64,000 nucleotides of DNA from Porphyromonas asaccharolytica DSM 20707 (GTDB lineage: Bacteria; Bacteroidota; Bacteroidia; Bacteroidales; Porphyromonadaceae), in NCBI RefSeq assembly GCF_000212375.1, contig NC_015501.1, positions 1,116,001 through 1,180,000 of the forward strand, in the 5' to 3' direction. The position numbers were made by a program, and so were the translations under genes. Shown in pieces: positions 17,403-25,751 of the stretch. Position 1 is the stretch's first letter. Each line of letters opens with the position of its first letter. The notes below the pieces were generated by a model. The model did no database searches, was not told the origin of the DNA, and saw nothing but the letters and a program-made list of their open reading frames with translations.

Positions 17403-17762
17403 ATGTCGACCGAGTGGGTGATGCTGAGTGATAAGGTTTACGAGTTTCAGAAAGGGATACGACCTCTATTTCTCTGTACCGTAAGCAGAGAGGTAGCACC
17501 TCTTCTGATGAGACGCTTGGAGCGTGCTGGCATAGCTTACCATCTAGAGGAGATCTCTAGTGTGTCACCGCGTGTCAATCTCTTCTTTGGCAAGAAGCTA
17601 TGTATCGCCATTATCTCTGAGATGGTGAGAGGACGATCCTTGACAATGCTTTCACCAGAGGAAGACTTTATCCTCGGTACCCTGCTCGGCTACGACACTT
17701 GTCAGCAATGTGAGCGCTATCAGCGACGTAAGCAAAGCATGAGACAGGTAGCCGCTAGCTAA
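17403..17762 (+). CDS. DUF2023 family protein
   Basis: A 119-residue small cytoplasmic protein. The ATG at 17403 is preferred over a GTG at 17397. Sequence features: KVYEFQKGIRPLFLCTVSRE near the N-terminus, INLFFG-like VNLFFGKKLCIAII in the middle and LGTLLGYDTCQQCERY near the end, with a CxxC pair. These match the DUF2023 family as remembered, whose members sit next to flavodoxin in Bacteroidetes. Function unknown; a role linked to flavodoxin or redox is inferred from position only. It lies 54 bp after flavodoxin, before a good terminator. Confidence 0.8.
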   Translation: MSTEWVMLSDKVYEFQKGIRPLFLCTVSREVAPLLMRRLERAGIAYHLEEISSVSPRVNLFFGKKLCIAIISEMVRGRSLTMLSPEEDFILGTLLGYDTCQQCERYQRRKQSMRQVAAS

Positions 17763-17792
17763 CACGACTTGGCGTCACATAGTTAGATCGTT

Positions 17793-17840
17793 GGGTGATG
17801 GCGTAGTAGTTTGATCTACTCGTCATCACCCGATTGTTTT
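17793..17840 (+). terminator. Terminator after flavodoxin-DUF2023
   Basis: The stem GGGTGATG (17793-17800) pairs with CATCACCC (17824-17831), extended inward by GTAGTAG/CTACT pairing. It is followed by GATTGTTTT. Confidence 0.75.
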
Positions 17841-17887
17841 GTAGGATGGAAGGTTAGGAAGATTGTTTGTAGTATCCATATTTTTCG

Positions 17888-17895
17888 TACCTTTG
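17888..17895 (+). promoter_or_regulatory. -7 box (TACCTTTG) for tRNA-Lys
   Basis: TACCTTTG lies 58 bp upstream of the tRNA gene and downstream of the DUF2023 terminator, in the correct orientation. Confidence 0.55.
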
Positions 17896-17953
17896 CATCA
17901 CGTTCTAGCCCAAATGGGGATCAGTGCACACGCTATGATCTCAAAATAAGGGC

Positions 17954-18026
17954 GAGCCGCTAGCTCAGCTGGTAGAGCACAACACTTTTAATGTTGGGGC
18001 CATGGGTTCGAATCCCATGCGGCTCA
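17954..18026 (+). tRNA. tRNA-Lys (anticodon TTT)
   Basis: A full cloverleaf can be drawn. The acceptor stem GAGCCGC (17954-17960) pairs with GCGGCTC (18019-18025), with discriminator A. The D arm contains AGCTCAGCTGGTAGAGC. The anticodon stem CAACA/TGTTG closes the loop CTTTTAA (anticodon TTT). The T arm is CATGGGTTCGAATCCCATG. CCA is not encoded. Confidence 0.97.
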
Positions 18027-18261
18027 CAGACGACCTCGGATACTTTATAGTGATACAACACTTCAGATGGTCTCTCGGTAGCTTACTGGGAGGCTTTTTT
18101 GTATCTATGGCTAGCGGTAATACATCCGTCGTCAGCCTCCGTGGGAGTAGTAGCTCATCGTGTGGGGGAAAAATCCCAATCTTCACGTGGCAATAACAGC
18201 AAAAGTAGTCGTTTCAGTCCTTTGGGTGCGATATTGTTCTGCTGCTTTGCGCTATATTTCT

Positions 18262-18269
18262 TATCTTTG
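18262..18269 (+). promoter_or_regulatory. -7 box (TATCTTTG) for the amidase operon
   Basis: TATCTTTG lies 23 bp upstream of the amidase ATG at 18293. Confidence 0.6.
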
Positions 18270-18292
18270 CTCTCAGTACTATCAGCTACCTT

Positions 18293-19399
18293 ATGAAGTC
18301 TCTAGTCAAACTTGTCCTCACTATACTTCTAGCTACAATAGCCTGTCCGCTGGACATGCTAGCACAGCAAAAAACGTATACGATCGTGATCGATGCTGGT
18401 CACGGCGGACATGATGCGGGAGCTTGTGCCTTCGGACGTAAGGAGAAGGATATCAATCTGGCGGTAGCGCTCTTGACTCGCAAATATATTGAGGAGGCAC
18501 ATCCTGAGATCAAGGTCTATATGACCCGATCTACCGATGTCTTCGTCGGGTTGCAGCAACGTGCTAACTTTGCTAATAGGAAGAAGGCTGACCTCTTCAT
18601 CAGTATCCATACCAACTCGGCTTCGAGCTCCAAAGCCTCTGGCACAGAGACCTATGTGCTGGGTTTGCGCCGTGCTAATGATAATCTAGAGGTCTCTAAG
18701 CGTGAGAATCGGGTGATCCTCCTAGAGAAGGACTATAAGGAGACTTACGAGGGCTTTGATCCAAACAGCACGGAGAGCTACATCATCTTTGAGTTTATGC
18801 AAAACGTGCACCTTGCGACGAGTATCGATGTGGCCAGCGAAGTGCAGAAGTCCTTTGTCAAGCTGGGCCGAGGCAACCGTAGTGTGCGACAAGGTCCCTT
18901 CCTCGTGATACGAGAGACGGCTATGCCGAGTATCCTCGTGGAGCTAGGCTTCATCACAAACAAAGCTGAGTCCGACTACCTCGCTAGTCAGAGTGGTCGT
19001 AAGGAGCTGGCGAGAGGTATCGCAGACGGATTCTCTAGATACTATGAGAAGTTTGTACGAGCTACCAGCACCCAGCGACGGAAGCAGCAAGAGACCACCG
19101 AGTCAGCATCTGATGAAGAGTCTACAGCGCAGCAGAGTAGTACTACGACCTCAGAGAGTGGGGAGTATTACCGCATACAGATCGCCTCTTCTCGCCAACC
19201 GCTCAAGACGAGTGATCCTTACTTTCGCAATGTAAGCGATGTACAGCGTGAGCAGTGTGGCAAGCTTTACCTTTATACGGCTGAGCAGTGCAGCTCTCTC
19301 AGTGAGGCGCGTCAGGCTCAGCGACGACTAGCTAAGCGCTATCCAGACTGCTACATCGTACGCTACCGCAAGGGCGTAAGAGATAAAGAAATTTACTAA
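18293..19399 (+). CDS. N-acetylmuramoyl-L-alanine amidase with C-terminal SPOR-like domain
   Basis: A 368-residue periplasmic cell-wall hydrolase that cuts the bond between MurNAc and the peptide stem. A signal peptide (residues about 1-25) precedes the Amidase_3 zinc domain. Zinc ligands are expected in IVIDAGHGGHDAG and LFISIHTN, with the catalytic Glu in SILVELGFITN. A low-complexity linker rich in Ser/Thr/Glu (about 260-290) leads to a SPOR-like domain (EYYRIQIASSRQPL ... ARQAQRRLAKRYPDCYIVRY), which in other proteins binds denuded glycan at the septum. The gene is followed after 16 bp by an MCE/MlaD gene, a common Bacteroidetes pairing. Confidence 0.93.
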   Translation: MKSLVKLVLTILLATIACPLDMLAQQKTYTIVIDAGHGGHDAGACAFGRKEKDINLAVALLTRKYIEEAHPEIKVYMTRSTDVFVGLQQRANFANRKKADLFISIHTNSASSSKASGTETYVLGLRRANDNLEVSKRENRVILLEKDYKETYEGFDPNSTESYIIFEFMQNVHLATSIDVASEVQKSFVKLGRGNRSVRQGPFLVIRETAMPSILVELGFITNKAESDYLASQSGRKELARGIADGFSRYYEKFVRATSTQRRKQQETTESASDEESTAQQSSTTTSESGEYYRIQIASSRQPLKTSDPYFRNVSDVQREQCGKLYLYTAEQCSSLSEARQAQRRLAKRYPDCYIVRYRKGVRDKEIY

Positions 19400-19415
19400 G
19401 AGACACAGCTGCATC

Positions 19416-20312
19416 ATGCCACAGAAAAGACTCATACGACAGACTGTTAAAATAGGATTCTTCACCCTCTTAGCGATTGTAATCCTATATCTAGGGATCA
19501 CTTACCTCAAGGGGCTCTCCCTATCGGCTCGCTCTAAGACCTACTATGTCGCTATGAATGATGTGACGGGGATCAATGTGGCTACACGGGTCTTCGTCAA
19601 TGGCTACAAGGTGGGCTCTGTACGGGAGATGAAGTATGACTACCGCAACAATGGCGAGACGATCCTCACGCTCACGCTAGACCCTGACATCAAGCTACCA
19701 CAAGGTACACAGGTGCAGGTCGCCCAGACGCTCTTCAGTGGTGCACTGGTCAACCTAGTTCTTCCTGAGGTAGAGACGGGTGCCTATATCAATGCAAGAG
19801 ACACCATACCTATGTCTACTCGCCGATCTGCCAAGAGCTTGGAGCAGCTACAAAACGAGTTCGTGCCGCGACTCTCTACTACGCTCAGCCGTATGGATAG
19901 CGTCTTGCTACAGGCCAACGCGATCCTCTCGAACCCCAACATAGAGCCGACGCTCTCTGATGTACGTCAGTCGGCACAGCATATCAACGCTTCGTCAGCT
20001 CAGCTACAGCAATCGCTGCGCTCACTTCCCTCAATTATGGGGCGTATAGACGACACCTCGGTAGATGTGGCAAACTTTGCCTCTAGGCTTGACTCGCTGC
20101 AGTTACAAGAGACGATAGCCAATCTAGAGAGTACCTCTCGTGAACTCAAGAGCTTCACCCAGAGGCTCAACCAGTCCAATGGAACCGTCGGCAGGCTCCT
20201 CAATGAGGATGGACTCTACAACCGCATCGACAGCGTCACGTCCAGTCTTGATGCTCTGATCCAAGACATCAAGGCGAACCCCAAAAAGTATGTCAAGCTC
20301 TCGCTCTTCTAA
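19416..20312 (+). CDS. MlaD-family (MCE domain) lipid-transport protein
   Basis: A 298-residue membrane-anchored protein. One N-terminal transmembrane helix (IGFFTLLAIVILYLGITYLKG) is followed by an MCE domain (about 38-115: KTYYVAMNDVTGINVATRVFVNGYKVGSV) and a long helical region. The family supplies the substrate-binding hexamer of ABC-type phospholipid transport between membranes. It lies in the amidase operon; partner ATPase and permease genes are not in this window. Confidence 0.9.
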   Translation: MPQKRLIRQTVKIGFFTLLAIVILYLGITYLKGLSLSARSKTYYVAMNDVTGINVATRVFVNGYKVGSVREMKYDYRNNGETILTLTLDPDIKLPQGTQVQVAQTLFSGALVNLVLPEVETGAYINARDTIPMSTRRSAKSLEQLQNEFVPRLSTTLSRMDSVLLQANAILSNPNIEPTLSDVRQSAQHINASSAQLQQSLRSLPSIMGRIDDTSVDVANFASRLDSLQLQETIANLESTSRELKSFTQRLNQSNGTVGRLLNEDGLYNRIDSVTSSLDALIQDIKANPKKYVKLSLF

Positions 20313-20324
20313 TCGCTAATCTCT

Positions 20325-20522
20325 ATGACACGCAATAAAAAGAAGCCACTCAACTGGCTCGATAAGACACTCTTCGTCCTGATGCTCCTCGTCATCGTAG
20401 GGATGATCGTAGCACTCTCTGTCGCTGATGGAGCTAAGCTCTACATCCTCCTCGGTGGTGGCGGCTTGCTTGTGCTCAATCTACTTTTCGTCCTCTACTT
20501 CGCACGACGCAACAGACTATAA
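20325..20522 (+). CDS. Small membrane protein of unknown function
   Basis: A 65-residue protein with a basic N-terminus (TRNKKKPLNW) and two hydrophobic helices (about 14-33 and 38-58). It sits 12 bp after the MlaD-type gene, and its stop codon directly abuts the GTG start of the chromate transporter subunit. It is probably a real operon member. I do not recognise a family. Confidence 0.6.
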   Translation: MTRNKKKPLNWLDKTLFVLMLLVIVGMIVALSVADGAKLYILLGGGGLLVLNLLFVLYFARRNRL

Positions 20523-21071
20523 GTGAGCTGGGACTATAAGATGCTTTGGAGACTCTTCATCACTTTCGTTCGCATCGGGGGCTTTACCTTCGGTGGGGGC
20601 TATGCTATGCTTTCGCTCATACAGCATGACGTCGTGGAGAAGAACCACTGGATGACCAACGAAGAGTTCATCGACCTCTTTGCCGTGTCGCAATCGCTGC
20701 CAGGGGTCTTTGCGGTCAATATGTCCATCTTCATAGGCTATCGGTTGAAGGGCTATATCGGAGCGGTGACTTGTGCTATTGGTGCGACCTTGCCCTCCTT
20801 TATCATCATCTTGCTCTTGGCGATGTTTTACCAAGAGGTCAACGACAATGTCTGGGTACAGCGGGTCATGTACGGCATACGCCCTGCAGTCGTGGCGATG
20901 ATTGCGATCCCCGTCATCACCACCTGGCGCGCGATGAAAGGCACCTGGCGCATCGTCTGGATACCGATCCTATCGGCTCTGCTGGTGTGGCTCATGGGCG
21001 TCTCACCCGTCTGGATCATCCTCGGCTCTGCCCTCGGAGGGATCATCTATAGTGTTATGAGAAGGGATTAG
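20523..21071 (+). CDS. Chromate transporter family protein, first half-subunit (short-chain CHR)
   Basis: A 182-residue inner-membrane protein with the CHR-family signature FVRIGGFTFGGGYAMLSLIQHDVV near the N-terminus and FAVSQSLPGVFAVNMSIFIGYRLKG, followed by hydrophobic helices. Two short-chain CHR proteins encoded in tandem usually work together as the equivalent of one ChrA. The start is a GTG at 20523 right after the preceding stop; an ATG at 20541 is possible. Chromate export itself is not demonstrated; many such pairs have unknown substrates. Confidence 0.88.
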   Translation: MSWDYKMLWRLFITFVRIGGFTFGGGYAMLSLIQHDVVEKNHWMTNEEFIDLFAVSQSLPGVFAVNMSIFIGYRLKGYIGAVTCAIGATLPSFIIILLLAMFYQEVNDNVWVQRVMYGIRPAVVAMIAIPVITTWRAMKGTWRIVWIPILSALLVWLMGVSPVWIILGSALGGIIYSVMRRD

Positions 21072-21083
21072 GACGGCAAGACA

Positions 21084-21686
21084 ATGATATACTTACAGCT
21101 CTTTTGGGTCTACATTCAGATCGGTCTCTTCGGCTTCGGGGGAGGCTATGCGATGCTCTCGCTAATTCAAAACGAAGTGGTCTACAAGTATGGCTGGCTC
21201 ACCAACCAGCAGTTCACCGACATCGTAGCTGTGAGCCAAGTGACCCCAGGCCCTATCGGGATCAACAGTGCCACCTATATAGGTTACACCGTCACGGGTG
21301 GCAATATCCTTGGTTCGCTCCTAGCGACGACCGCCGTGATGCTCCCTTCCTTCGTACTCTGTCTCATCATCTCCCGAAGTTTTCAAGCTTTTAGAAGCAA
21401 TCGCTACGTCGATGCTGCTTTCCTCGGCATACGCCCCGCCAGTGTTGGGCTCATAGCGGCCGCTGCGCTGATGCTCATGATACAGCCTGGGCTCTGGACG
21501 CTCCTCACGCTCCCCGCTGGCACGCCGATCACCGTGGATAATATCATCGTCACGGAGAACTTCATCGACTACCGAAGCTTCATCATCTTTGCCGTGACGG
21601 GACTCCTCCTATACAAGAAGTGGGTTCATCCCATCCTGCTCATTGTCCTGGCGGGCATAGCTGGTGTTTTGCTCTACTCTCTATGA
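21084..21686 (+). CDS. Chromate transporter family protein, second half-subunit (short-chain CHR)
   Basis: A 200-residue partner of the upstream gene, with the same signature (YIQIGLFGFGGGYAMLSLIQ and VAVSQVTPGPIGINSATYIGY). The PGPxGIN form differs from PGVFAVN in the first subunit, as is usual for non-identical pairs. Several hydrophobic helices follow. It starts 12 bp after the first subunit, and its stop overlaps the mtaB start (ATGA). Confidence 0.88.
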   Translation: MIYLQLFWVYIQIGLFGFGGGYAMLSLIQNEVVYKYGWLTNQQFTDIVAVSQVTPGPIGINSATYIGYTVTGGNILGSLLATTAVMLPSFVLCLIISRSFQAFRSNRYVDAAFLGIRPASVGLIAAAALMLMIQPGLWTLLTLPAGTPITVDNIIVTENFIDYRSFIIFAVTGLLLYKKWVHPILLIVLAGIAGVLLYSL

Positions 21687-23047
21687 TGATCACCCCTCGA
21701 CTACATCCCCTCGTTGGCAAGCGAGCTGCTTTCTACACTTTAGGCTGTCGGCTCAACTATGCCGAGACCTCAACTATCGCACGGCAGCTAGCTACCGTGG
21801 GCGTGGAGCGCATCTCTGACGAGCATCACCACACGACGGAGGTGGTACCCGACATTTGCATCGTCAACAGTTGCTCGGTGACCGACACAGCGGACAAGAA
21901 GTGCCGCAGTCTCATCAATCGTCTGCATCGTGAGTACCCAGAGGCACTCATCGTCGTGACTGGCTGCTACGCACAGCTGCAAGGCGAGCAGATCGCACAG
22001 ATGCCTGGCGTAGACCTCGTCGTCGGGTCGGGGCGCAAGAGCGAGATCGTATCGCTCCTTACCGAGCTTTACCAAAAGCGCAACCAAGAGCGCACCCAGC
22101 CCCAAGTCGCCACACCCCACGTTACCGCCCGCCGAGAGCTACAACACTTCGAGCCGAGCGTCTCTTCAGACGATCGCACGCGCCACTTCCTCAAGGTCCA
22201 AGACGGCTGCAACTACTACTGCACCTACTGCACCATACCTGCGGCTCGAGGCATCAGCCGCAACGGCTCTATCGCCTCACTGGTGGCGCAGGCAGAGCGT
22301 GTCGCTGAGCTAGGTGGCAAAGAAATCATCCTGACAGGTGTCAATATCGGAGACTTCGGGCGCACCACAGGCGAGACGCTCCTAGAGCTTCTTCACCAGC
22401 TGACACAGGTCGCAGGCATCGCACGCTACCGCATCGGCTCCATCGAGCCAGAGCTACTGACCCCAGAGATCATCCAGTTCGTCGCTGAGACAGCGCAGTT
22501 CATGCCACACTTCCACATCCCCCTCCAGTCAGGCTCCGACCAGGTGCTGCGCTTGATGCGGCGGCACTACGACACGGCACTCTTTGCCGAGCGACTCAAG
22601 CTCATCTACGAGCTGATCCCCGATGCTTTCGTCGGTATCGATGTCATTGCGGGTATGCGAGGCGAATTGTCCGAGCATCACGCTGAGACGCTGGCTTTCC
22701 TCAAAGAGCAACCGTGGAGCCAGCTGCACGTCTTCCCCTATAGCGAGCGCAAAGGCACCAAAGCTCTTGAGATCAAGCCCGCTGTGCCCGCAGCCGAAAA
22801 GAAACTTCGCACGCAGGAGCTCCTCGCTCTCTCCAGCGAGCGGCACAACGCTTTCTGCGCCCCCTTCACTGGCTCCGTCCGTCCCGTTCTCTGGGAGGAG
22901 ACACGCCACGGCGAGATGATGGAGGGCTTCACCGACAACTATATACGTGTCGCCCAGCCGTACAATCCTGAGCTCGTCGGAGCCATCACCCCCGCACGGT
23001 TAGCGCACTGGAGCGTGCGGCGACAAACCTTCAGCACCAAGCCATAA
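21683..23047 (+). CDS. mtaB: tRNA t6A37 methylthiotransferase (MtaB/MiaB-like)
   Basis: A 454-residue radical SAM methylthiotransferase that adds a methylthio group to t6A37 of ANN-decoding tRNAs. The N-terminal UPF0004 domain has cluster cysteines in FYTLGCRLNYAE, CIVNSCSVTDTADKKC and VTGCYAQLQ. The radical SAM motif is Cys176, Cys180 and Cys183 in GCNYYCTYCTIP. A short TRAM-like C-terminal part follows. The order and spacing of motifs favour MtaB over MiaB or RimO. The start at 21683 overlaps the stop of the preceding gene (ATGA); the frame is open upstream to 21620 but inside that gene. Confidence 0.9.
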   Translation: MMITPRLHPLVGKRAAFYTLGCRLNYAETSTIARQLATVGVERISDEHHHTTEVVPDICIVNSCSVTDTADKKCRSLINRLHREYPEALIVVTGCYAQLQGEQIAQMPGVDLVVGSGRKSEIVSLLTELYQKRNQERTQPQVATPHVTARRELQHFEPSVSSDDRTRHFLKVQDGCNYYCTYCTIPAARGISRNGSIASLVAQAERVAELGGKEIILTGVNIGDFGRTTGETLLELLHQLTQVAGIARYRIGSIEPELLTPEIIQFVAETAQFMPHFHIPLQSGSDQVLRLMRRHYDTALFAERLKLIYELIPDAFVGIDVIAGMRGELSEHHAETLAFLKEQPWSQLHVFPYSERKGTKALEIKPAVPAAEKKLRTQELLALSSERHNAFCAPFTGSVRPVLWEETRHGEMMEGFTDNYIRVAQPYNPELVGAITPARLAHWSVRRQTFSTKP

Positions 23048-23055
23048 GCCGACCT

Positions 23056-24075
23056 ATGAACCGTCCCGACCTAGCCATCGTCGTCCTTAACTGGAATGGG
23101 CGCAAGCTCCTCGAGGAGTACATCCCGCCCCTTGTGGCGCACACACCGCCCGAAGTGGCTGACCTCGTGGTCATAGACAATGGCTCGACAGACGACTCAC
23201 TCGCTTACCTGCAGGAGGCTTTCCCGCAAGTCAAGCTCGTTCGTCTATCTGAGAACTACGGCTTCGCAGGGGGCTACAACCAAGGGCTTCGTCAGCTCGA
23301 CTACCCTTATTATTGTCTCCTCAATAGCGACGTACGTGTCTCGCCCCACTGGTGCGGCCGGCCACTAGCCTTGCTGAGGGAGGGCTGCGTTGCCGTACAA
23401 CCTAAGCTGCGCAGTGACCGCCAGACCGAAGCTTTTGAGTACGCTGGCGCTGCTGGTGGTGAGCTAGATCGCTGGGGCTATCCCTTCTGTCGGGGGCGTC
23501 TTTTCGACACCGTCGAGCTAGATCACGGACAGTATGACGATGAGTGCGAGATCCTCTGGGCGACAGGCGCCTGCTACTTCGTCAGTGCCGAGGCGTTCTG
23601 GAGAGTAGAGGGCTTCGACGAGAGCTTCTTCGCTCACATGGAGGAGATTGATCTCTCGTGGCGGCTCTGGCTCTCGGGCGGTCGTATCCTCTACACTCCC
23701 GACAGCGTCGTCTACCATCTCGGAGGAGCTACGCTCGAGATGGGCAGCCCGAGGAAGAGCTACCTCAACTTTCGCAACAACCTCCGCATGCTCTACAAGA
23801 ACCTCCCCACACGGCATGCCCGCAGGCGCATCCTCCTCTGTCGTATGCCGCTAGACCTGCTCGCTGCCCTCACCTACCTCGTCAAGAAGCAGCCACGACA
23901 CGCCACAGCCGTGCTACGAGCCGTGCGAGACTTCTACCGCACCCGTCGCCAGCTCGCTCTCTCCACCGACCAGCCCTGGTTCCAGGGCACAGCGACCCCG
24001 CCCATAGCGCATTACTCGCTCCTCTGGCAGTACCACCTTCGTCGTCGGCGCACCTACGACCAGCTCCCCTTGTGA
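23056..24075 (+). CDS. Family 2 glycosyltransferase
   Basis: A 339-residue GT2 enzyme that transfers a sugar from a nucleotide donor. The GT-A fold starts with LAIVVLNWNGRKLLEEYIPPL. Donor-binding motifs are VIDNGSTDDSLAYL and LNSDVRV (DXD-like). The motif GFDESFFAHMEEIDLSWRLW is typical of rhamnosyl/WbbL-like GT2 proteins. The acceptor is unknown. It begins 8 bp after mtaB. Confidence 0.88.
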   Translation: MNRPDLAIVVLNWNGRKLLEEYIPPLVAHTPPEVADLVVIDNGSTDDSLAYLQEAFPQVKLVRLSENYGFAGGYNQGLRQLDYPYYCLLNSDVRVSPHWCGRPLALLREGCVAVQPKLRSDRQTEAFEYAGAAGGELDRWGYPFCRGRLFDTVELDHGQYDDECEILWATGACYFVSAEAFWRVEGFDESFFAHMEEIDLSWRLWLSGGRILYTPDSVVYHLGGATLEMGSPRKSYLNFRNNLRMLYKNLPTRHARRRILLCRMPLDLLAALTYLVKKQPRHATAVLRAVRDFYRTRRQLALSTDQPWFQGTATPPIAHYSLLWQYHLRRRRTYDQLPL

Positions 24076-24090
24076 GCCTCTTACTTTAAG

Positions 24091-24111
24091 ACTGTTGACT
24101 TTTGCAACAGT
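24091..24111. terminator. Short hairpin between convergent genes
   Basis: ACTGTTG (24091-24097) pairs with CAACAGT (24105-24111), with T-rich and A-rich flanks. It could serve both the glycosyltransferase (plus strand) and the DUF486 gene (minus strand). Confidence 0.45.
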
Positions 24112-24112
24112 T

Positions 24113-24484
24113 TCACTTTAGGAAGACAAAGTAAACCGCTAGGACAAGGCAGGCGAAAGCGGCTAAGTGGTTCCACTGCAACGGCTCCCCACGGAAGAAG
24201 ATCACCGAGAAGAGTGTAAAGACAGTAATCGACACCACCTCCTGGATCACCTTGAGCTGCATCAAGCTGAAGGCTCCGCCATTGCCGACGTAGCCGTAGC
24301 GATTGGCCGGGATCTGAAAGGAGTACTCAAAAAGTGCCAAGCACCAGCTCAGCAAGATAACTAGATAGAGTGGTGTGTGGTCGGTGATGACCCGCATCTG
24401 CTCCAGCTTGATGTGTCCGTACCATGCGAAGGTCATAAAGACGTTAGAGACAACCAGCAGAGCGACCGTTAACCAAGGATTCAT
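24113..24484 (-). CDS. DUF486 / DMT-like small membrane protein
   Basis: A 123-residue integral membrane protein with four hydrophobic helices. The N-terminus (LLVVSNVFMTFAWYGHIKL) and the motifs SWCLALFEYSFQIPANRYGY and QLKVIQEVVSITVFTLFSV match the DUF486 family of DMT-like proteins. Transport substrate unknown. The reading frame is open to 24637, but a TAACTTTG promoter box at 24518-24525 makes longer starts impossible or nearly leaderless. The ATG at 24484 is therefore chosen, with 24508 as the alternative. Confidence 0.85.
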   Translation of the reverse strand: MNPWLTVALLVVSNVFMTFAWYGHIKLEQMRVITDHTPLYLVILLSWCLALFEYSFQIPANRYGYVGNGGAFSLMQLKVIQEVVSITVFTLFSVIFFRGEPLQWNHLAAFACLVLAVYFVFLK

Positions 24485-24517
24485 AGAATAGATCTGTAGA
24501 TAAGACATTACGGAGTG

Positions 24518-24525
24518 CAAAGTTA
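24518..24525 (-). promoter_or_regulatory. -7 box (TAACTTTG, minus strand) for the DUF486 gene
   Basis: CAAAGTTA on the plus strand reads TAACTTTG on the minus strand, 33 bp before the chosen start at 24484. Confidence 0.55.
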
Positions 24526-24629
24526 GTAACCTTACCGCACTTCTCGTCGAGTGGCGAGCGCTACCGAGTCCGTAGCGCAAAGCCCACCATCCTTGTTCGA
24601 CGTATCGTGCTGTCTTCGTAGCATATATG

Positions 24630-24703
24630 AGTTCCAAAAACAGTTTCCCTCTTGGAACTTTTTAGTTCCAGCGGAGGAACTCTTTAGTTCCAACGGTGGA
24701 ACC
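24630..24703. repeat. Hairpin modules of the AGTTCC...GGAACT type
   Basis: Three successive short inverted repeats. AGTTCC at about 24630 faces GGAACT at about 24654-24659. AGTTCC/GGAACT occurs again at 24664-24681 around an AGCGGA core, and GTTCC/GGAAC at 24687-24702 around an AACGGT core. Same architecture as the modules at 58870-58905 and 63845-63935, but with different arms. They end 35 bp upstream of the peroxidase -7 box. Confidence 0.7.
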
Positions 24704-24737
24704 AAGCAAGACTGTTGCAGTTCTCTTGGCTAAAGTG

Positions 24738-24745
24738 TATCTTTG
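24738..24745 (+). promoter_or_regulatory. -7 box (TATCTTTG) for glutathione peroxidase
   Basis: TATCTTTG lies 28 bp before the ATG at 24774. A TTG about 23 bp upstream is a -33 candidate. Confidence 0.65.
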
Positions 24746-24773
24746 TCATAGTGTAAACAGAACTCTAAATACT

Positions 24774-25259
24774 ATGGCAACTATATACGACTTCACCGCC
24801 CTGACCTCTCAGGGCAAGGAGCTAAACTTAGCCGACCTACGCGGCAAAGTCATCCTCATCGTCAATACCGCGAGCAAGTGCGGCTACACGCCTCAGCTGG
24901 CTGGGCTCGAGGAGCTACACAAGCAGTACCACGACAAGGGGCTCGTCCTGCTCGGCTTCCCTTGCAATCAGTTTGGCGGGCAAGACCCTGGCACCGATGA
25001 GGAGATACGAGACTTCTGTCAGGTCAACTATGGCGTCACCTTCCAAATCATGCAGAAGGTAGAGGTCAACGGGCCCCACGCCCACCCGCTCTTTAAGTTC
25101 CTCAAGGAGGAGACGAGCCAAGACTCAGACCTGCCAGTCAAGCCGATACAGTGGAACTTCAACAAGTTCCTCATCTCCCGTGACGGCACCGACATAACCC
25201 GCTACGGATCGGCTAAGCTACCTAAGAACTTAGCCAAGGACATCGAAGCTCTCCTCTAA
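24774..25259 (+). CDS. Glutathione peroxidase family protein (thioredoxin-dependent type likely)
   Basis: A 161-residue peroxidase that reduces peroxides. The active-site Cys36 lies in NTASKCGYTPQ, in place of selenocysteine. Other family motifs are LGFPCNQFGGQDPGTDEEI (conserved Gln and a possible resolving Cys) and KPIQWNFNKFLISRDG (conserved Trp/Asn). Bacterial Cys-type members mostly use thioredoxin; that is family knowledge. The ATG at 24774 is chosen, since the longer frame to 24696 runs through the promoter. A separate NfeD-SPFH pair follows. Confidence 0.93.
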   Translation: MATIYDFTALTSQGKELNLADLRGKVILIVNTASKCGYTPQLAGLEELHKQYHDKGLVLLGFPCNQFGGQDPGTDEEIRDFCQVNYGVTFQIMQKVEVNGPHAHPLFKFLKEETSQDSDLPVKPIQWNFNKFLISRDGTDITRYGSAKLPKNLAKDIEALL

Positions 25260-25274
25260 TCCACGACTAAAGCT

Positions 25275-25730
25275 ATGTTTAACTCTCCCATCTACTTCTG
25301 GCTCATCGCTGGGCTACTGCTCCTACTCGTTGAACTACTCACGCCCGGCTTCGTCGTCGCCTGCTTTGGCATAGGAGCTTTGCTGGCGATCCTGCCCGCA
25401 GCTCTCGGAGCCTCTATTACTTGGCAGGTGATTACCTTTTGTATCGGATCGATCCTCGCCCTTTTGCTCCTGCGTCCTATGGTTTGTCGCCTCAGTCGCA
25501 ACAAGGAGACCGCCCGTACCGGCATAGAGGCACTCTACGGGCGCACGGCACGTGTCACCGAGTGCATAGACGCTAGTCGTGAAACGGGACGCGTCGCCGT
25601 GGACGGGGACAATTGGCGCGCCCGCACGGTGGCACCCGATATGGTGATCCCACGTGGCGAGATGGTGCGCATCGTCAGCAATGACAGCATCGTCATGATC
25701 GTCGAGCCTATCACAGAAACAGCTGAATAA
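25275..25730 (+). CDS. NfeD-family membrane protein
   Basis: A 151-residue protein. The N-terminal half has two to three helices (IYFWLIAGLLLLLVELLTPG, FVVACFGIGALLAILPAAL, ITFCIGSILALLLLRP). The C-terminal half is an OB-fold NfeDC domain (YGRTARVTECIDASRETGRV ... VPRGEMVRIV-like). NfeD proteins partner SPFH/stomatin proteins; the SPFH gene follows after 21 bp, supporting the call. Confidence 0.9.
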   Translation: MFNSPIYFWLIAGLLLLLVELLTPGFVVACFGIGALLAILPAALGASITWQVITFCIGSILALLLLRPMVCRLSRNKETARTGIEALYGRTARVTECIDASRETGRVAVDGDNWRARTVAPDMVIPRGEMVRIVSNDSIVMIVEPITETAE

Positions 25731-25751
25731 CAACTAAAACACTACACATAT

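Noticed and set aside
18060-18110. Possible terminator after tRNA-Lys (T-run at about 18095)
   Set aside because: The T-run is present, but I could not draw a convincing stem before it.
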